A stretch of DNA of 64,000 nt from Sphaerimonospora thailandensis (GCF_016863115.1 NZ_BOOG01000023.1:47605-111604), one strand, 5' to 3'; numbered from the stretch's first letter, positions 8,755 through 18,184 are shown. A program made the numbers and translations. The notes: generated from the sequence alone by a model not told the origin.

Positions 8755-8770
8755 TAGGACGTCCTAGTAT
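8755..8770 (+). promoter_or_regulatory. Palindromic operator overlapping the -10 box of the mutase gene
   Basis: TAGGACGTCCTA (8755-8766) is a perfect 12-bp palindrome. It overlaps TAGTAT (8765-8770), a good TANNNT -10 element about 37 bp before the mutase ATG. A repressor bound here would block RNA polymerase. The protein bound is unknown; the MarR product upstream is one candidate. Confidence 0.5.
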
Positions 8771-8807
8771 TTTCTCGGGGAACTGAGACGGGGGAGGGAC
8801 GTGACGT

Positions 8808-10502
8808 ATGGACCAGCACGCGACGAGTGGCGTCTCGCTCGAGGCGGGCGCGATCGAGGCGGGCAGGGCCCGCTGGCAGGCGCGGTACGACGCCGCCTAC
8901 AAGCGCGACCGCGAGTCCAGGACCCTGTCCGGACTGGAGGTGGACGCGGTCTACGGGCCGCCCGGCGACGACCCGCGCTTCGAGCGCATCGGCTGGCCGG
9001 GGGAGTTCCCGTACACCCGCGGCCTGTACCCGACGGGTTATCGAGGGCGGCCGTGGACCATCCGGCAGTTCGCGGGCTTCGGCAACGCCCGGCAGACGAA
9101 CGAGCGCTACAAGATGATCCTCGAGGCGGGCGGTGGCGGCCTGTCGGTGGCCTTCGACATGCCGACGCTGATGGGCCGCGACTCCGACGACCCGCGCTCG
9201 GCGGGCGAGGTCGGCCACTGCGGGGTGGCCGTCGATTCGGCGCTCGACATGGACCTGCTGTTCGCCGGGATCCCGCTGGGCGAGGTGACCACGTCCATGA
9301 CCATCAGCGGGCCGGCCGTACCGATCTTCTGCATGTACGTGGTCGCCGCGGAACGGCAGGGCGTACGGGCCGGGAAGCTGAACGGGACGTTGCAGACCGA
9401 CATCTTCAAGGAGTACATCGCGCAGAAGGAGTGGCTGTTCGCCCCCGAACCGCATCTGCGGCTGATCGGCGACCTCATGGCGTTCTGCGCCGCCGAGATC
9501 CCCGCCTACAAGCCGCTGTCGGTCTCCGGCTACCACATCCGTGAGGCCGGCGCCACGGCGGCGCAGGAGCTCGCGTTCACGCTCGCCGACGGGTTCGGGT
9601 ACGTCGAGCTCGGGCTGTCGCGCGGCCTCGACGTGGACGTCTTCGCGCCCGGCCTGTCGTTCTTCTTCGACGCCCACATCGACTTCTTCGAGGAGATCGC
9701 GAAGTTCCGCGCGGCGCGCCGGATCTGGGCCAGGTGGCTGCGCGACGTGTACGGCGCACGCACCGAGAAGGCGCGGTGGCTGCGCTTCCACACGCAGACG
9801 GCGGGGGTGTCACTGACCGCGCGGCAGCCGGACAACAACATCGTCCGCACCGCGATGGAGGCGCTGGCGGCCGTGCTCGGCGGCACGAACTCGCTGCACA
9901 CCAACGCCCTGGACGAGGTGCTCGCGCTGCCCTCGGAGAAGGCCGCCGAGATCGCCCTGCGCACCCAACAGGTGATCATGGAGGAGACCGAGGTCGCCAA
10001 CGTGATCGATCCGCTGGGCGGATCGTGGTACGTCGAGGCGCTCACCGACCGGCTGGAGTCCGAGGCGGAGGCCGTCTTCTCGCGGATCCGTGAGATGGGC
10101 GCCGGGGACATGACCTCCGGGATCCTGCGCGGCATCGAGGACGGCTGGTTCACCTCGCAGATCGCCGAGGCCGCCTTCGAATACCAGCGGAAGCTGGAGA
10201 AAGGCGACAAGCGGATCGTCGGTGTGAACTGCCACACCGCGACCGTCGAGGAGCCGCTGGAGATCCTCCGCATCGGCCACGAGATCGAGCTGGAGCAGCG
10301 CCGCACGCTGGCCGAGCGCCGCGCCGCGCGGGACGTGAGGGCGGTGGACACCGCGCTCGCCGGGCTCGCGAGCGCGTCCAGGACCGAGGAGAACATGATT
10401 CCGCCCATGCTGGAGGCCGTCCGGGTGGAGGCGACGCTGGGCGAGATCTGCGACGTGCTGCGCGCGGAATGGGGCACCTACGCCGAGCCCGCCCGCTTCT
10501 GA
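8808..10502 (+). CDS. icmA: Isobutyryl-CoA mutase large subunit
   Basis: The 564-residue substrate-binding TIM-barrel subunit of an adenosylcobalamin-dependent mutase interconverts isobutyryl-CoA and n-butyryl-CoA. The two specificity positions that are Tyr and Arg in methylmalonyl-CoA mutase are here F88 (WTIRQFAGF) and Q206 (KEYIAQKEW), the isobutyryl-type pair. The sequence follows the Streptomyces IcmA pattern throughout. No B12-binding domain is present, so the small subunit IcmB must be encoded elsewhere. The ATG has GGGAGGGA about 8 nt upstream. MeaB 4 kb away is its likely chaperone. Valine catabolism and supply of butyryl-CoA starters are the known roles. Confidence 0.93.
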   Translation: MDQHATSGVSLEAGAIEAGRARWQARYDAAYKRDRESRTLSGLEVDAVYGPPGDDPRFERIGWPGEFPYTRGLYPTGYRGRPWTIRQFAGFGNARQTNERYKMILEAGGGGLSVAFDMPTLMGRDSDDPRSAGEVGHCGVAVDSALDMDLLFAGIPLGEVTTSMTISGPAVPIFCMYVVAAERQGVRAGKLNGTLQTDIFKEYIAQKEWLFAPEPHLRLIGDLMAFCAAEIPAYKPLSVSGYHIREAGATAAQELAFTLADGFGYVELGLSRGLDVDVFAPGLSFFFDAHIDFFEEIAKFRAARRIWARWLRDVYGARTEKARWLRFHTQTAGVSLTARQPDNNIVRTAMEALAAVLGGTNSLHTNALDEVLALPSEKAAEIALRTQQVIMEETEVANVIDPLGGSWYVEALTDRLESEAEAVFSRIREMGAGDMTSGILRGIEDGWFTSQIAEAAFEYQRKLEKGDKRIVGVNCHTATVEEPLEILRIGHEIELEQRRTLAERRAARDVRAVDTALAGLASASRTEENMIPPMLEAVRVEATLGEICDVLRAEWGTYAEPARF

Positions 10503-10608
10503 GGTCCCGAGGTCCTGGGCCCGTCCCGATGTCATGAGCCGCCGGGCAGAGCTCCGACGACGGAGGGATGGCACGGATCAGCCGTGAGCGTGCGGCAGGA
10601 TGGGGACT

Positions 10609-11541
10609 ATGGCAGCGGAGTTCTCTCGACCTGGATCGCTCTACGGAGCGATCGACCTAGGCGCTCGCAAGCAGGCACTGGAGGCGCAGGCACGACGCGA
10701 GGCGGCCGGGCCCGCCGGAGCCGGACCCGGCGCCGGAGGAGTGGCCTCGACGGTCGTCGAGGTCACCTCGGCCACCTTCAACGCCGATGTCCTGGAGCGG
10801 TCGCTGACCGTTCCCGTCATCGTCGAGGCGACGGTGCGCAGAGCGGAGCAGGCACAGCAGTTCAGCGGCACCCTGGAGAAGCTGGCCGCCGAGGCGGGGG
10901 GCGCCTGGGCGCTGGCCAGAGTGGATGTGGAGGCGGATCCCCAGCTCGCCCAGGCCCTGCGGATGCGCGCGATCCCCACCGTCTACCTGGCCCTCCAGGG
11001 GCAGCTCATGCCCCTGTTCGAGGGGCCGCTACCGGAGGCGCAGCTCCGGCAGGCGCTGGCGCAGGTGTTCGAGCAGCTCGGCGTCGAGCCGGCCGCCCCC
11101 GCGGAGGCGGCCGAGGCGGAGCCGCCCGCCGATCCCGATCTCGTCGCGGCAGAGACGGCCATGGAGCAGGGGGACCTGGACGCGGCGGCCGCCGCCTATG
11201 AACGACTGCTGGCGCGCTCGCCCGCCGACGAGGCGGCCAGGATCGGCCTCGCCGGTGTCGGCCTGCTGCGCCGGACCCAGCACCTCGACGAGGCGGACGT
11301 GCTCCGCCGGGCCGCCGCGGACACGGCCGATGTGGACCTGCAGTTGCAGGCGGCCGACCTGGAGATGCTGAACGGGAAGGTGGACGAGGCCTTCGAACGG
11401 CTGATCGGGTTCGTCCGGCGGACGCGGGACGGCGATCGCGACCGGGCGAGGGTCCACCTGCTCGGGCTCTTCGACGCGCTGCCCTCGGACGACCCATCGG
11501 TGTCCAAGTCCAGGCGGGCCCTGTCCAGCGCGCTCTTCTAG
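10609..11541 (+). CDS. YbbN-like thioredoxin-fold/TPR co-chaperone
   Basis: The 310-residue protein has a thioredoxin-like domain (about 45-160) followed by tetratricopeptide-like helices (about 175-310). The redox CxxC is absent: where it should be the sequence reads VEATVRRAEQAQQF, so it is not a thiol oxidoreductase. This matches YbbN/CnoX-type chaperone factors. The cis-Pro loop (AIPTVYLALQG) is retained. I chose ATG 10609 (MAAEFSRPGSLYGAIDLG) with AGGA 8 nt upstream; ATG 10600 would add three residues. It stands alone between the mutase and malic enzyme genes. Confidence 0.85.
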   Translation: MAAEFSRPGSLYGAIDLGARKQALEAQARREAAGPAGAGPGAGGVASTVVEVTSATFNADVLERSLTVPVIVEATVRRAEQAQQFSGTLEKLAAEAGGAWALARVDVEADPQLAQALRMRAIPTVYLALQGQLMPLFEGPLPEAQLRQALAQVFEQLGVEPAAPAEAAEAEPPADPDLVAAETAMEQGDLDAAAAAYERLLARSPADEAARIGLAGVGLLRRTQHLDEADVLRRAAADTADVDLQLQAADLEMLNGKVDEAFERLIGFVRRTRDGDRDRARVHLLGLFDALPSDDPSVSKSRRALSSALF

Positions 11542-11656
11542 ACGCGGCCACATGTGAGCATGGGGAAGGCTGAAACACCCGGCCGGGGGTGGCAGGATGG
11601 ATAGGTTTCAACGCGGCGCCGTCAAGCCGGAAGCACCCGCAAAGGAGCGGATTAAC

Positions 11657-13066
11657 GTGGCCACCGTGCCCAGCGTTTCCTATTCGATCACTGTTCGTCT
11701 CGAAGTGCCGGCGGGCGGTAAGGCCGTCAGCCTGCTCACCCACGCCGTCGAGACCGCCGGCGGCGTGGTCACCGCCCTCGACGTCACGAATGCGGGCCAC
11801 GAGAAGCTCCGCATCGACGTCACCTGCGCGGCCAAGGACACCGATCACGTGCAGGCGATCGTCGACAGCCTCGGCGCGGTCGAGGACGTGACCATCCACA
11901 AGGTCTCCGACCGTACCTTCCTGATGCACCTCGGCGGAAAGATCGAGATGCAGTCGAAGGTCCCGCTGCGCAACCGTGACGAGCTGTCCATGGCGTACAC
12001 GCCGGGCGTGGCACGGGTGAGCCTCGCGATCGCGCGCAACCCCGAGGACGCGCGCCGGCTGACGGTCAAGCGGAACTCGGTGGCCGTGGTGACCGACGGC
12101 TCGGCAGTTCTGGGCCTCGGCAACATCGGCCCCGCCGCGGCGCTGCCGGTCATGGAGGGCAAGGCCGCGCTGTTCAAGCGGTTCGCCGGCATCGACGCCT
12201 GGCCGATCTGCCTCGACACGCAGGACGTCGACGAGATCGTACGGACCGTCCAGGTGATCGCGCCGGGCTTCGGCGGCATCAACCTGGAGGACATCTCCGC
12301 GCCGCGCTGCTTCGAGGTGGAGCGGCGGCTGCGCGGGCTGCTGGACATCCCGGTGTTCCATGACGACCAGCACGGCACCGCGATCTGTGTGCTCGCCGCG
12401 TTGACGAACGCGCTGAAGGTCGTGGGCAAGGACCTCGCGCACGTGCGGATCACCCTGGCCGGGGCGGGCGCGGCCGGCACCGCCGTACTGCGACTGCTGC
12501 TCGCCGCCGGCGCGCAGCACGTGATCGTCTGCGACTACCTCGGTGCCGTCCACCTGGGACGTGAGGACCTGGACGACTCGCTGCGCTGGGTCGCCGAGCA
12601 CACCAACGCCGGCGGGTACGCGGGTGATCTGCGCGGCGCGGTGAAGGGCGCCGACGTCTTCATCGGCGTGTCAGCGCCCGGCATCCTCACCGGCGAGGAC
12701 GTCGCGGCCATGGCGGACGGGTCCGTCGTGTTCGCCCTGGCCAACCCCGAGCCCGAGATCACGCCGGACGACGCCCGCGAACACGCGGCGGTCGTGGCCA
12801 CCGGCCGCTCCGACTACCCGAACCAGATCAACAACGTGCTCGCGTTCCCGGGTGTCTTCCGCGGCCTGCTGGACGCGCAGGCGACCGTCGTCACGCCGGA
12901 GATGCTGATCGCCGCGGCCCGGGCGCTCGCCGCCGTGGTGACGGCGGAGGAACTGGGTCCCAACTACATCATCCCCAGCGTCTTCCACCCCGACGCGGCG
13001 AACGCGGTGGCGGCGGCGGTGCGGGAGTCGGCCGGCGGAAAGGCCCGGGGTTTCACCGAAGCCTGA
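11657..13066 (+). CDS. NAD-dependent malic enzyme with N-terminal ACT-like domain
   Basis: The 469-residue enzyme oxidatively decarboxylates malate to pyruvate. Residues 1-80 form an ACT-like small-molecule domain ([20 protein letters not shown]). The malic core follows: catalytic Tyr in SMAYTPGVA, catalytic Lys in [12 protein letters not shown], metal ligands in FHDDQHGTA, and a Rossmann segment [15 protein letters not shown] 11657 has AAAGGAG at the ideal distance; the frame runs further upstream but without family similarity. The ACT domain suggests allosteric control, possibly by an amino acid; that is inference from the fold. Confidence 0.9.
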   Translation: MATVPSVSYSITVRLEVPAGGKAVSLLTHAVETAGGVVTALDVTNAGHEKLRIDVTCAAKDTDHVQAIVDSLGAVEDVTIHKVSDRTFLMHLGGKIEMQSKVPLRNRDELSMAYTPGVARVSLAIARNPEDARRLTVKRNSVAVVTDGSAVLGLGNIGPAAALPVMEGKAALFKRFAGIDAWPICLDTQDVDEIVRTVQVIAPGFGGINLEDISAPRCFEVERRLRGLLDIPVFHDDQHGTAICVLAALTNALKVVGKDLAHVRITLAGAGAAGTAVLRLLLAAGAQHVIVCDYLGAVHLGREDLDDSLRWVAEHTNAGGYAGDLRGAVKGADVFIGVSAPGILTGEDVAAMADGSVVFALANPEPEITPDDAREHAAVVATGRSDYPNQINNVLAFPGVFRGLLDAQATVVTPEMLIAAARALAAVVTAEELGPNYIIPSVFHPDAANAVAAAVRESAGGKARGFTEA

Positions 13067-13129
13067 GAGACCGAAGCCGGTGATCGACCGGAGGCCGAAC
13101 ACATTTCGCACATGTCCTGACGCGAAAAG

Positions 13130-13135
13130 TAATCT
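13130..13135 (+). promoter_or_regulatory. Candidate -10 box of yqgE
   Basis: TAATCT fits TANNNT and would place the transcript start near 13142, about 20 nt before ATG 13162. No clear -35 element is seen. Confidence 0.3.
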
Positions 13136-13161
13136 GGTGCGTCGAGCAGGGGGCGACGTGC

Positions 13162-13770
13162 ATGATTCGGCATTCCTCCCTCATCATGGGAGGTATGGCG
13201 GAGGCGATCTACGTCGGCGGTTTGCTTGTGGCGACGCCACTGCTCGACGACCCCAACTTCCGGCGTAGCGTCGTGCTCGTGCTGGAGCACGACGAGGACG
13301 GCGGCACGCTTGGAGTGGTTCTCAACCGGCCCAGCGAGGTCGAGGTGACCCAGGTGCTGCCCTCATGGGACGCCCTGGTCACCGGTCCTCCGGTGCTGTT
13401 CGAGGGCGGACCGGTGCAGACCGACAGCGCGCTGGCCCTGGCCGTCGTGCTGAGCGGGGAGGAGCCGCTGGGCTGGCGGCGGCTCCAGGGCAGGTCGGCG
13501 GTGTCCCGTCTGGGCACGGTAGATCTCGACGCGCCGCCCGAGATCCTGGCGGGGGAGATCTCGCAGATGCGGATCTTCGCCGGCTATGCCGGATGGACGG
13601 CGGGTCAGCTCGAGAACGAGTTGCGAGAGGGCGCCTGGTACGTCGTGGATTCGGAGCCGGGGGACACCTTCCACTCCGACCCGGCCTCGCTGTGGCGTTC
13701 GGTGCTGCGCCGCCAGCGCGGCGATCTCGCGCTCGTCGCCACCTTCCCCGACGATCCCATGTTGAACTGA
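13162..13770 (+). CDS. YqgE/AlgH family protein (UPF0301)
   Basis: The 202-residue protein matches UPF0301: LLVATPLLDDPNFRRSVVLV, GGTLGVVLNRPS, FEGGPVQ and RIFAGYAGWTAGQLENEL. The biochemical function of the family is unsettled. ATG 13162 has AGGGGG about 8 nt upstream; ATG 13195 (MAEAIYVGG) fits the homologous start better, but its GGGAGGT abuts the codon. It is probably monocistronic, with a hairpin terminator just after the stop. Confidence 0.88.
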   Translation: MIRHSSLIMGGMAEAIYVGGLLVATPLLDDPNFRRSVVLVLEHDEDGGTLGVVLNRPSEVEVTQVLPSWDALVTGPPVLFEGGPVQTDSALALAVVLSGEEPLGWRRLQGRSAVSRLGTVDLDAPPEILAGEISQMRIFAGYAGWTAGQLENELREGAWYVVDSEPGDTFHSDPASLWRSVLRRQRGDLALVATFPDDPMLN

Positions 13771-13775
13771 CAGAT

Positions 13776-13806
13776 GTGGCCGGACACGGCGTGCGCGCCC
13801 GGCCAC
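13776..13806. terminator. Hairpin terminator shared by yqgE and the minus-strand small ORF
   Basis: GTGGCCGG (13776-13783) pairs with CCGGCCAC (13799-13806) around a 15-nt loop. It lies just past the yqgE stop and just past the stop of the opposite 16-residue ORF. Confidence 0.55.
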
Positions 13807-13821
13807 GGGGATGGGGAGGGA

Positions 13822-13872
13822 TCAGTTCGAGGCGGAGAGTGCCGCGCCCGCGGCGATGAAGCGTGTTTTCAT
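13822..13872 (-). CDS. Possible 16-residue peptide
   Basis: The minus strand reads MKTRFIAAGAALSASN and stops. GAGGTAGC, a strong Shine-Dalgarno, sits 5-6 nt before the ATG, and a terminator hairpin follows the stop, so a small translated transcript is plausible. The peptide is basic at the start and then Ala-rich, like a truncated signal sequence. I do not recognise it. It could be a remnant signal peptide, a leader peptide or a bioactive peptide. Confidence 0.35.
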   Translation of the reverse strand: MKTRFIAAGAALSASN

Positions 13873-13961
13873 GAGCTACCTCGGTATGGGGGGTCACGCA
13901 GTCTGCGGAAGCGCTCGCGCGAACGCTAGGCGCGCCATGAAGCGGCGTACGGACTTAACCG

Positions 13962-13990
13962 GTCTGGTCGGGTGTCCTCGCCGACCAGAC
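13962..13990. promoter_or_regulatory. Inverted repeat, 10-bp arms
   Basis: GTCTGGTCGG (13962-13971) pairs with CCGACCAGAC (13981-13990) across 9 nt. It lies between the small ORF and the exporter gene. It may be an operator or hairpin. Confidence 0.4.
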
Positions 13991-14039
13991 ATTGCCTGAG
14001 CTGCGGGATCCGGTCTCCGGGCTGAACCGGGTGGGCGGT

Positions 14040-14051
14040 GTTTCATGAAAC
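14040..14051. promoter_or_regulatory. Perfect 12-bp palindrome upstream of the exporter
   Basis: GTTTCATGAAAC reads the same on both strands and lies 166 bp before the exporter start. It resembles TetR- or MarR-type operators that control drug-efflux genes, but no regulator gene is adjacent. Confidence 0.4.
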
Positions 14052-14216
14052 GTTCAACAGGCGGCGGCCGGGGCGACGGCCCGGCCGCGACGTTGCGGGG
14101 CACCCGAACCCGGAGAAAACCGGTGGGCTTGATGTCGGTCGGCTCCCATAGGATGCCGAAGGTCGCGAGAGCGGCTCGATTGTTTTTTCGAATCACACAT
14201 CCAAGGGGGACCGTCA

Positions 14217-15788
14217 ATGATGACTCAAGCGGTAGCCGAGCGTGCCGAGGCGCCGCCGCCCGGGCGCGGACAGGGGTCCGCGTGGCTGACGCTGTTCGCG
14301 GTCTCCCTCGGTGTGATCATGGTCATGCTCGACGGCACGGTCGTCGCGATCGCCAACCCGGTCATCGCCATGGATCTCCAGGCGTCACTGGCGGACCTGC
14401 AGTGGGTCACCAGCGGTTATCTGCTCGCGCTCGCGGTCTTCCTCATCACCGCGGGCAAGCTGGGCGACCTCTTCGGCCACAAGCGGATCTTCCTGATCGG
14501 CGTGGTCGGGTTCACCCTGGTCTCGCTCGCGATCGGTTTGTCGTCCTCGGTGGCCATGCTGATCGCCCTGCGCGTACTGCAGGGCCTGTTCGGCGCGTTG
14601 CTCCAGCCGGCCGCGCTGGCGCTGCTGCGCATGGCCTTCCCAGGCGAGCGGCTCAACATGGCGATGGGAGCGTGGGGTGCGATCATCGGCCTGTCGAGCG
14701 CGGCCGGTCCGATCGTCGGCGGCGTGCTCGTGGAGAACGTGAGCTGGCAGTCGGTCTTCTTCATCAACGTGCCCGTCGGTGCGGCCGCGCTGGTCTTCGG
14801 CCTGTGGGCGCTCAGGGAAAGCCGGGCACAGACGCTGTCACGGGTGGACTGGCCGGGTGTGCTGCTCCTGTCGGTCACCATGTTCGCGCTGGTCTGGTCC
14901 ATCATCAAGGCGCCCGACTGGGGCTGGGGCGACCTCAAGACGATCGGCTTCCTCGCCGTCGCCGTGGTGGTCGGAGCGATGTTCCTGTTCTGGCAGGCCA
15001 AGGCGCGCGAGCCGCTGCTGCCGCTGTCCCTCTTCGCCAACGCCTCTGTCTCCATCGGCACCGCACTCATGATCCTCGTGGCGTTCTCGATGATGGGCGC
15101 GATGTTCTTTCTCACGTTCTTCTTCCAGGGCGTGCACGGGTTGAGCCCGCTCGATTCCGGCCTGCGCATGCTGCCGATGAGCGCCGGCATGATCGTCGCG
15201 TCGCCCATCGCCGGTGTCCTCATCGGCAAGCTCGGCCCGAAGATCACTATCGCGGGCGGCATGCTGGTCACCGCCGTCGCGATGTTCCTGATGTCGCGGC
15301 TCAGCGTCGACGCGGCGTTCGTCGACAGCGCGATCCCGTTCGTGTTGCTGGCGTTCGGTCTGTCGCCGGTCTTCGTGGGCGCCACCGAGATCATCGTCGG
15401 CAATGCCCCGGAGGAGCTCAGCGGCGTCGCCGGCGGTGTGCAGAACTCCGCCATGCAGGTGGGCGGCGCGCTCGGCACCGCCATCCTCGGGGCGATCGTG
15501 GCCGCCAAGGTGGCGAGCGTGCTCCCCGGTCACCTCGGGGAGGCGGCCGCCGCCATCCCGCCCGAGCAGATGGAGGGCCTGAAGCAACTCGCCACCGTGG
15601 GCGCGGCCCCGCCCGGGCTCACCGGGCCGGCGGCCGAGGTCATCACGAACGCGGCGCACATGTCCTTCATGGACGGTCTGCACCTGGGCTTCCAGATGAG
15701 CACCGGCGTCGCCGTCCTGGCCGCGGTCCTCGCGCTGTTCGTCAGGGCCGGCCGCAAGACCGAGGGCGGTGCCGTCCATGTCGGCTGA
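14217..15788 (+). CDS. DHA2-family MFS drug exporter (EmrB/QacA type)
   Basis: The 523-residue protein has about 14 hydrophobic helices. Motif C-like DGTVVAIANP occurs in helix 1, and the loop 2-3 motif GKLGDLFGHKRIF marks the major facilitator superfamily. Proton-coupled export of a hydrophobic drug or metabolite is the known family role; the substrate is not predictable. AAGGGGGA is correctly spaced before the paired ATGs at 14217/14220. The upstream 344 bp hold two inverted repeats that could be operators. Confidence 0.9.
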   Translation: MMTQAVAERAEAPPPGRGQGSAWLTLFAVSLGVIMVMLDGTVVAIANPVIAMDLQASLADLQWVTSGYLLALAVFLITAGKLGDLFGHKRIFLIGVVGFTLVSLAIGLSSSVAMLIALRVLQGLFGALLQPAALALLRMAFPGERLNMAMGAWGAIIGLSSAAGPIVGGVLVENVSWQSVFFINVPVGAAALVFGLWALRESRAQTLSRVDWPGVLLLSVTMFALVWSIIKAPDWGWGDLKTIGFLAVAVVVGAMFLFWQAKAREPLLPLSLFANASVSIGTALMILVAFSMMGAMFFLTFFFQGVHGLSPLDSGLRMLPMSAGMIVASPIAGVLIGKLGPKITIAGGMLVTAVAMFLMSRLSVDAAFVDSAIPFVLLAFGLSPVFVGATEIIVGNAPEELSGVAGGVQNSAMQVGGALGTAILGAIVAAKVASVLPGHLGEAAAAIPPEQMEGLKQLATVGAAPPGLTGPAAEVITNAAHMSFMDGLHLGFQMSTGVAVLAAVLALFVRAGRKTEGGAVHVG

Positions 15789-15813
15789 CGGCCCGGACGG
15801 CTCTCGCGCTAAG

Positions 15814-15819
15814 TAGACT
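15814..15819 (+). promoter_or_regulatory. -10 box for a leaderless DUF3039 transcript
   Basis: TAGACT fits TANNNT and is 8 nt before GTG 15828. Confidence 0.4.
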
Positions 15820-15827
15820 CGATGACC

Positions 15828-16079
15828 GTGAGCAGCACGAAGATTCTTCCCGAGAGCGAAGTCGCGCCGCGGCTCTCCCATGGCGATGGCGACCACGAGC
15901 GGTTCTCTCACTACGCCGACAAGAACAAGATCACAGAGAGTTATGTGACCGGCAGTCCGGTCCGAGCTCTCTGCGGCAAAGTGTGGGTGCCCAGTCGCGA
16001 TCCGAAGAAGTACCCCGTCTGCCCGGAGTGCAAGGAGATCTACGAGGGCCTGCCGAAGGGCGAACCTTCCGGCGAGTGA
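15828..16079 (+). CDS. DUF3039 family small protein
   Basis: The 83-residue protein has the DUF3039 pattern: DGDHERFSHYADKNKI, SPVRALCGKVWVP and YPVCPECKEIYE. The single Cys and the CPEC pair could form a zinc knuckle. GTG 15828 gives MSSTKILPE, which matches the usual family start as I recall it, and lies 8 nt from a -10 box; ATG 15822 would add two residues. As I recall, the family often sits near the DEAD/DEAH helicase found 2.4 kb downstream here. The function is unknown. Confidence 0.85.
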   Translation: MSSTKILPESEVAPRLSHGDGDHERFSHYADKNKITESYVTGSPVRALCGKVWVPSRDPKKYPVCPECKEIYEGLPKGEPSGE

Positions 16080-16150
16080 GTGTCGATACGGGATCATGAC
16101 CCCCGGGACGGCTAACGTCGACCTCCTGACCAGCCGTAACGGGGGAACGT

Positions 16151-17191
16151 ATGGCCCGGGGCGTGATCGCCGTCTGCCTTGCTTGTCTCTTCGTGGTGGG
16201 CGGCGACCCCGCCGTGGCCCGTGCGTCCATGGCCCGTGCGTCCGCCGCTGCTCCGAGCGAATGCCAGAAACAGGAACGCCAGGCCGGCGGCGGTCGCGTC
16301 CGCGGAGTCGTGGCTCCCCACGGAGTGCGCGGCCGTGCCCGCACCCGCGATCGTGGCCGCGCGCTCAGGCTCAGCCATGCCCTGGAGCCGCGTCTGCCGG
16401 GTCCCGCGGCGGTCGCCCGGATGAACGCCGACCTGCGCCGTCGGCTCGGCGTACTGTTCGGGGCGCACGCGGCCCGGCATGGCGGCGGATCGGGCTCGCA
16501 CGCTCCCGAACCGGGTGAGATCCGGGTGCCGTTGTGGGTGCACATCATCAAAGACGGCATGCTCGGCCTCCCGGACAGCGCGGTCGACCGGCAGGTGCAG
16601 GCGCTCAACGAGGCCTATGGCGGCAAGTTCGGCGGTGTCGACACCCGCGTCCGGTTCGATCTGAAGGGCGTGACCCACACCGAGAACCACGCATGGTTCC
16701 GCGACCCACTGGGCAACGAGGCGGCCTTGAAGGACAAATTGCGCGTCGGCGGTCCAGAGACGCTGAATCTCTACATGGCGCAACTCGGGGAGCTCGTGCT
16801 CGGCTACTCCACCTATCCCTACTGGTATGGGGATAAGCCGGGCCTGGACGGCGTGGTGATCGATTGGCGCAGCGTGCCGGGCGGCCCGCTGCGGAACTTC
16901 AACAGGGGCTTCACGGCAGTCCACGAGATCGGCCACTGGCTGGGCCTGTTGCACACGTTCGAGAACGGCTGTGACGCCCCCGGCGACTCGGTGGACGACA
17001 CGCCGCCGGAGGCGCACGCCACGATGGGTTGCCCCAAGCGCAAGGACACCTGCCCGGCGCCGGGAGACGACCCGGTGCACAACTTCATGGACTACTCGCA
17101 CGACCGCTGCATGCGCGAGTTCACCACCGGTCAGGCCGCGCGGATCCGGAAGATGTGGGCGGCCTACCGCGATCCCGACCGGGCCAGGTAG
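16151..17191 (+). CDS. Secreted zinc metalloprotease (M43/pappalysin type)
   Basis: The 346-residue protein has a signal peptide (about 1-24, VIAVCLACLFVVGGDPAVARA), a basic propeptide-like region, and a metalloprotease domain from about 115. The zinc motif HEIGHWLGLLH lies near 257-267 and the Met-turn is NFMDYSHDRCM. Four Cys around the active site suggest the disulfides seen in the family. GGGGGAAC precedes the ATG by 5 nt. It is probably exported and active on extracellular protein. It stands alone. Confidence 0.88.
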   Translation: MARGVIAVCLACLFVVGGDPAVARASMARASAAAPSECQKQERQAGGGRVRGVVAPHGVRGRARTRDRGRALRLSHALEPRLPGPAAVARMNADLRRRLGVLFGAHAARHGGGSGSHAPEPGEIRVPLWVHIIKDGMLGLPDSAVDRQVQALNEAYGGKFGGVDTRVRFDLKGVTHTENHAWFRDPLGNEAALKDKLRVGGPETLNLYMAQLGELVLGYSTYPYWYGDKPGLDGVVIDWRSVPGGPLRNFNRGFTAVHEIGHWLGLLHTFENGCDAPGDSVDDTPPEAHATMGCPKRKDTCPAPGDDPVHNFMDYSHDRCMREFTTGQAARIRKMWAAYRDPDRAR

Positions 17192-17302
17192 GTGCCGCGG
17201 GAGCCGTCCGAGGCCGTGGCTCGAGGAGCAATCTCCCGTCGCCCGTTGACGAGGCACCGCCGTTGTGACTAACTCCACAACAGCGTTCGTGCGGGAGGTT
17301 GC

Positions 17303-18184
17303 GTGGAGGATCAGTGGACCCGACGGGTCTGGCCACCCCCAAGGCAGGAGGGCTCGGCGCGGGAGACTCCGGCGCTGGAGACGTCGGCGCGAGAGCTCCC
17401 GGCACGACGCGCTGTGCCCGCATCGCCCGGTGTTTCCGCATCGCCCGGTGTTTCCGTGTCGCCTGGGATGGCCGCATCGCCTGCTGATCCCGTATGGCAC
17501 GGTGAACCCGCCTGGCCCGCTGATCCTGTACGGCCTGATGGTCCCGCCTTGTCCGGTGATCCGGCCTTGCCGGACAAGCCGCCCGCGGCGGAGAGGTACG
17601 GCATGCCGGTCCGGCCGCCGCGTCGCATGCCGCGCCGGCTGAGCCGCCTGCTCGTCGTCGTCCTCGCGTTCCTATCCGCCGGGACCGTGATCGGTGCGGT
17701 GGTGCTGACGGTCCTGGGCCGCGCCGAAAGCGAGCCGCCCAGGGTGGTCGACGATCTGCTCGCCGGAGTCTCGTACGCGCTGCCGCCGGGCTGGAGCGAG
17801 GGTGTCGTCGCACCGGTGACCGGTTTCACCTCCGTCGCCGCTCACAGGGATCTGGCAACGGTCATGGCGAGACCGGGGGACCCCGTCGACCCGCCGAACC
17901 TCCGGTCCACGGTCATCGACCTGACCGACCTCTACGCCCGGTTGCTGCTTCACGGCGATGACGTCGAGGTGGTGGACGACCACGCCGTCACGGTCAACGG
18001 GCGCCCCGGCCACACGCGGGCGGTCCGGGCCGAGTACCACGACGTGGTGAACGAGCCCGCGTTCATGCGCGTGACGTTGCTCACCCGGCCCGACGGCAAG
18101 AGCACGGTCATGCTCGCGCTCGCCCATCCCGACGCGCCCGCGACGCGTGCGGAGATCGACGCCCTGATCTCCGGCGTTCACTGA
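17303..18184 (+). CDS. Single-pass membrane protein with disordered N-terminus
   Basis: The 293-residue protein has a Pro/Ala/Ser-rich cytoplasmic segment (1-105), a basic patch, one transmembrane helix (about 112-135, LLVVVLAFLSAGTVIGAVVL) and an extracellular domain of about 150 residues (SYALPPGWSEGV to the end). I do not recognise that domain; its ALPPGW opening is common in secreted actinobacterial domains of unknown role. GTG 17303 follows GGGAGG by 4 nt. The disordered part contains SPGVSA repeats encoded by 18-bp DNA units. Confidence 0.7.
   Translation: MEDQWTRRVWPPPRQEGSARETPALETSARELPARRAVPASPGVSASPGVSVSPGMAASPADPVWHGEPAWPADPVRPDGPALSGDPALPDKPPAAERYGMPVRPPRRMPRRLSRLLVVVLAFLSAGTVIGAVVLTVLGRAESEPPRVVDDLLAGVSYALPPGWSEGVVAPVTGFTSVAAHRDLATVMARPGDPVDPPNLRSTVIDLTDLYARLLLHGDDVEVVDDHAVTVNGRPGHTRAVRAEYHDVVNEPAFMRVTLLTRPDGKSTVMLALAHPDAPATRAEIDALISGVH
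17420..17473 (+). repeat. Tandem 18-bp units in the membrane-protein N-terminus
   Basis: GCATCGCCCGGTGTTTCC occurs exactly at 17420-17437 and 17438-17455, with a diverged third copy at 17456-17473. It encodes SPGVSA-type repeats. Confidence 0.9.

Noticed and set aside
14045..16099. 684-codon plus-strand frame over the exporter
   Set aside because: It is out of frame with a protein having about 14 hydrophobic helices and has an Arg/Gly-rich shadow composition.
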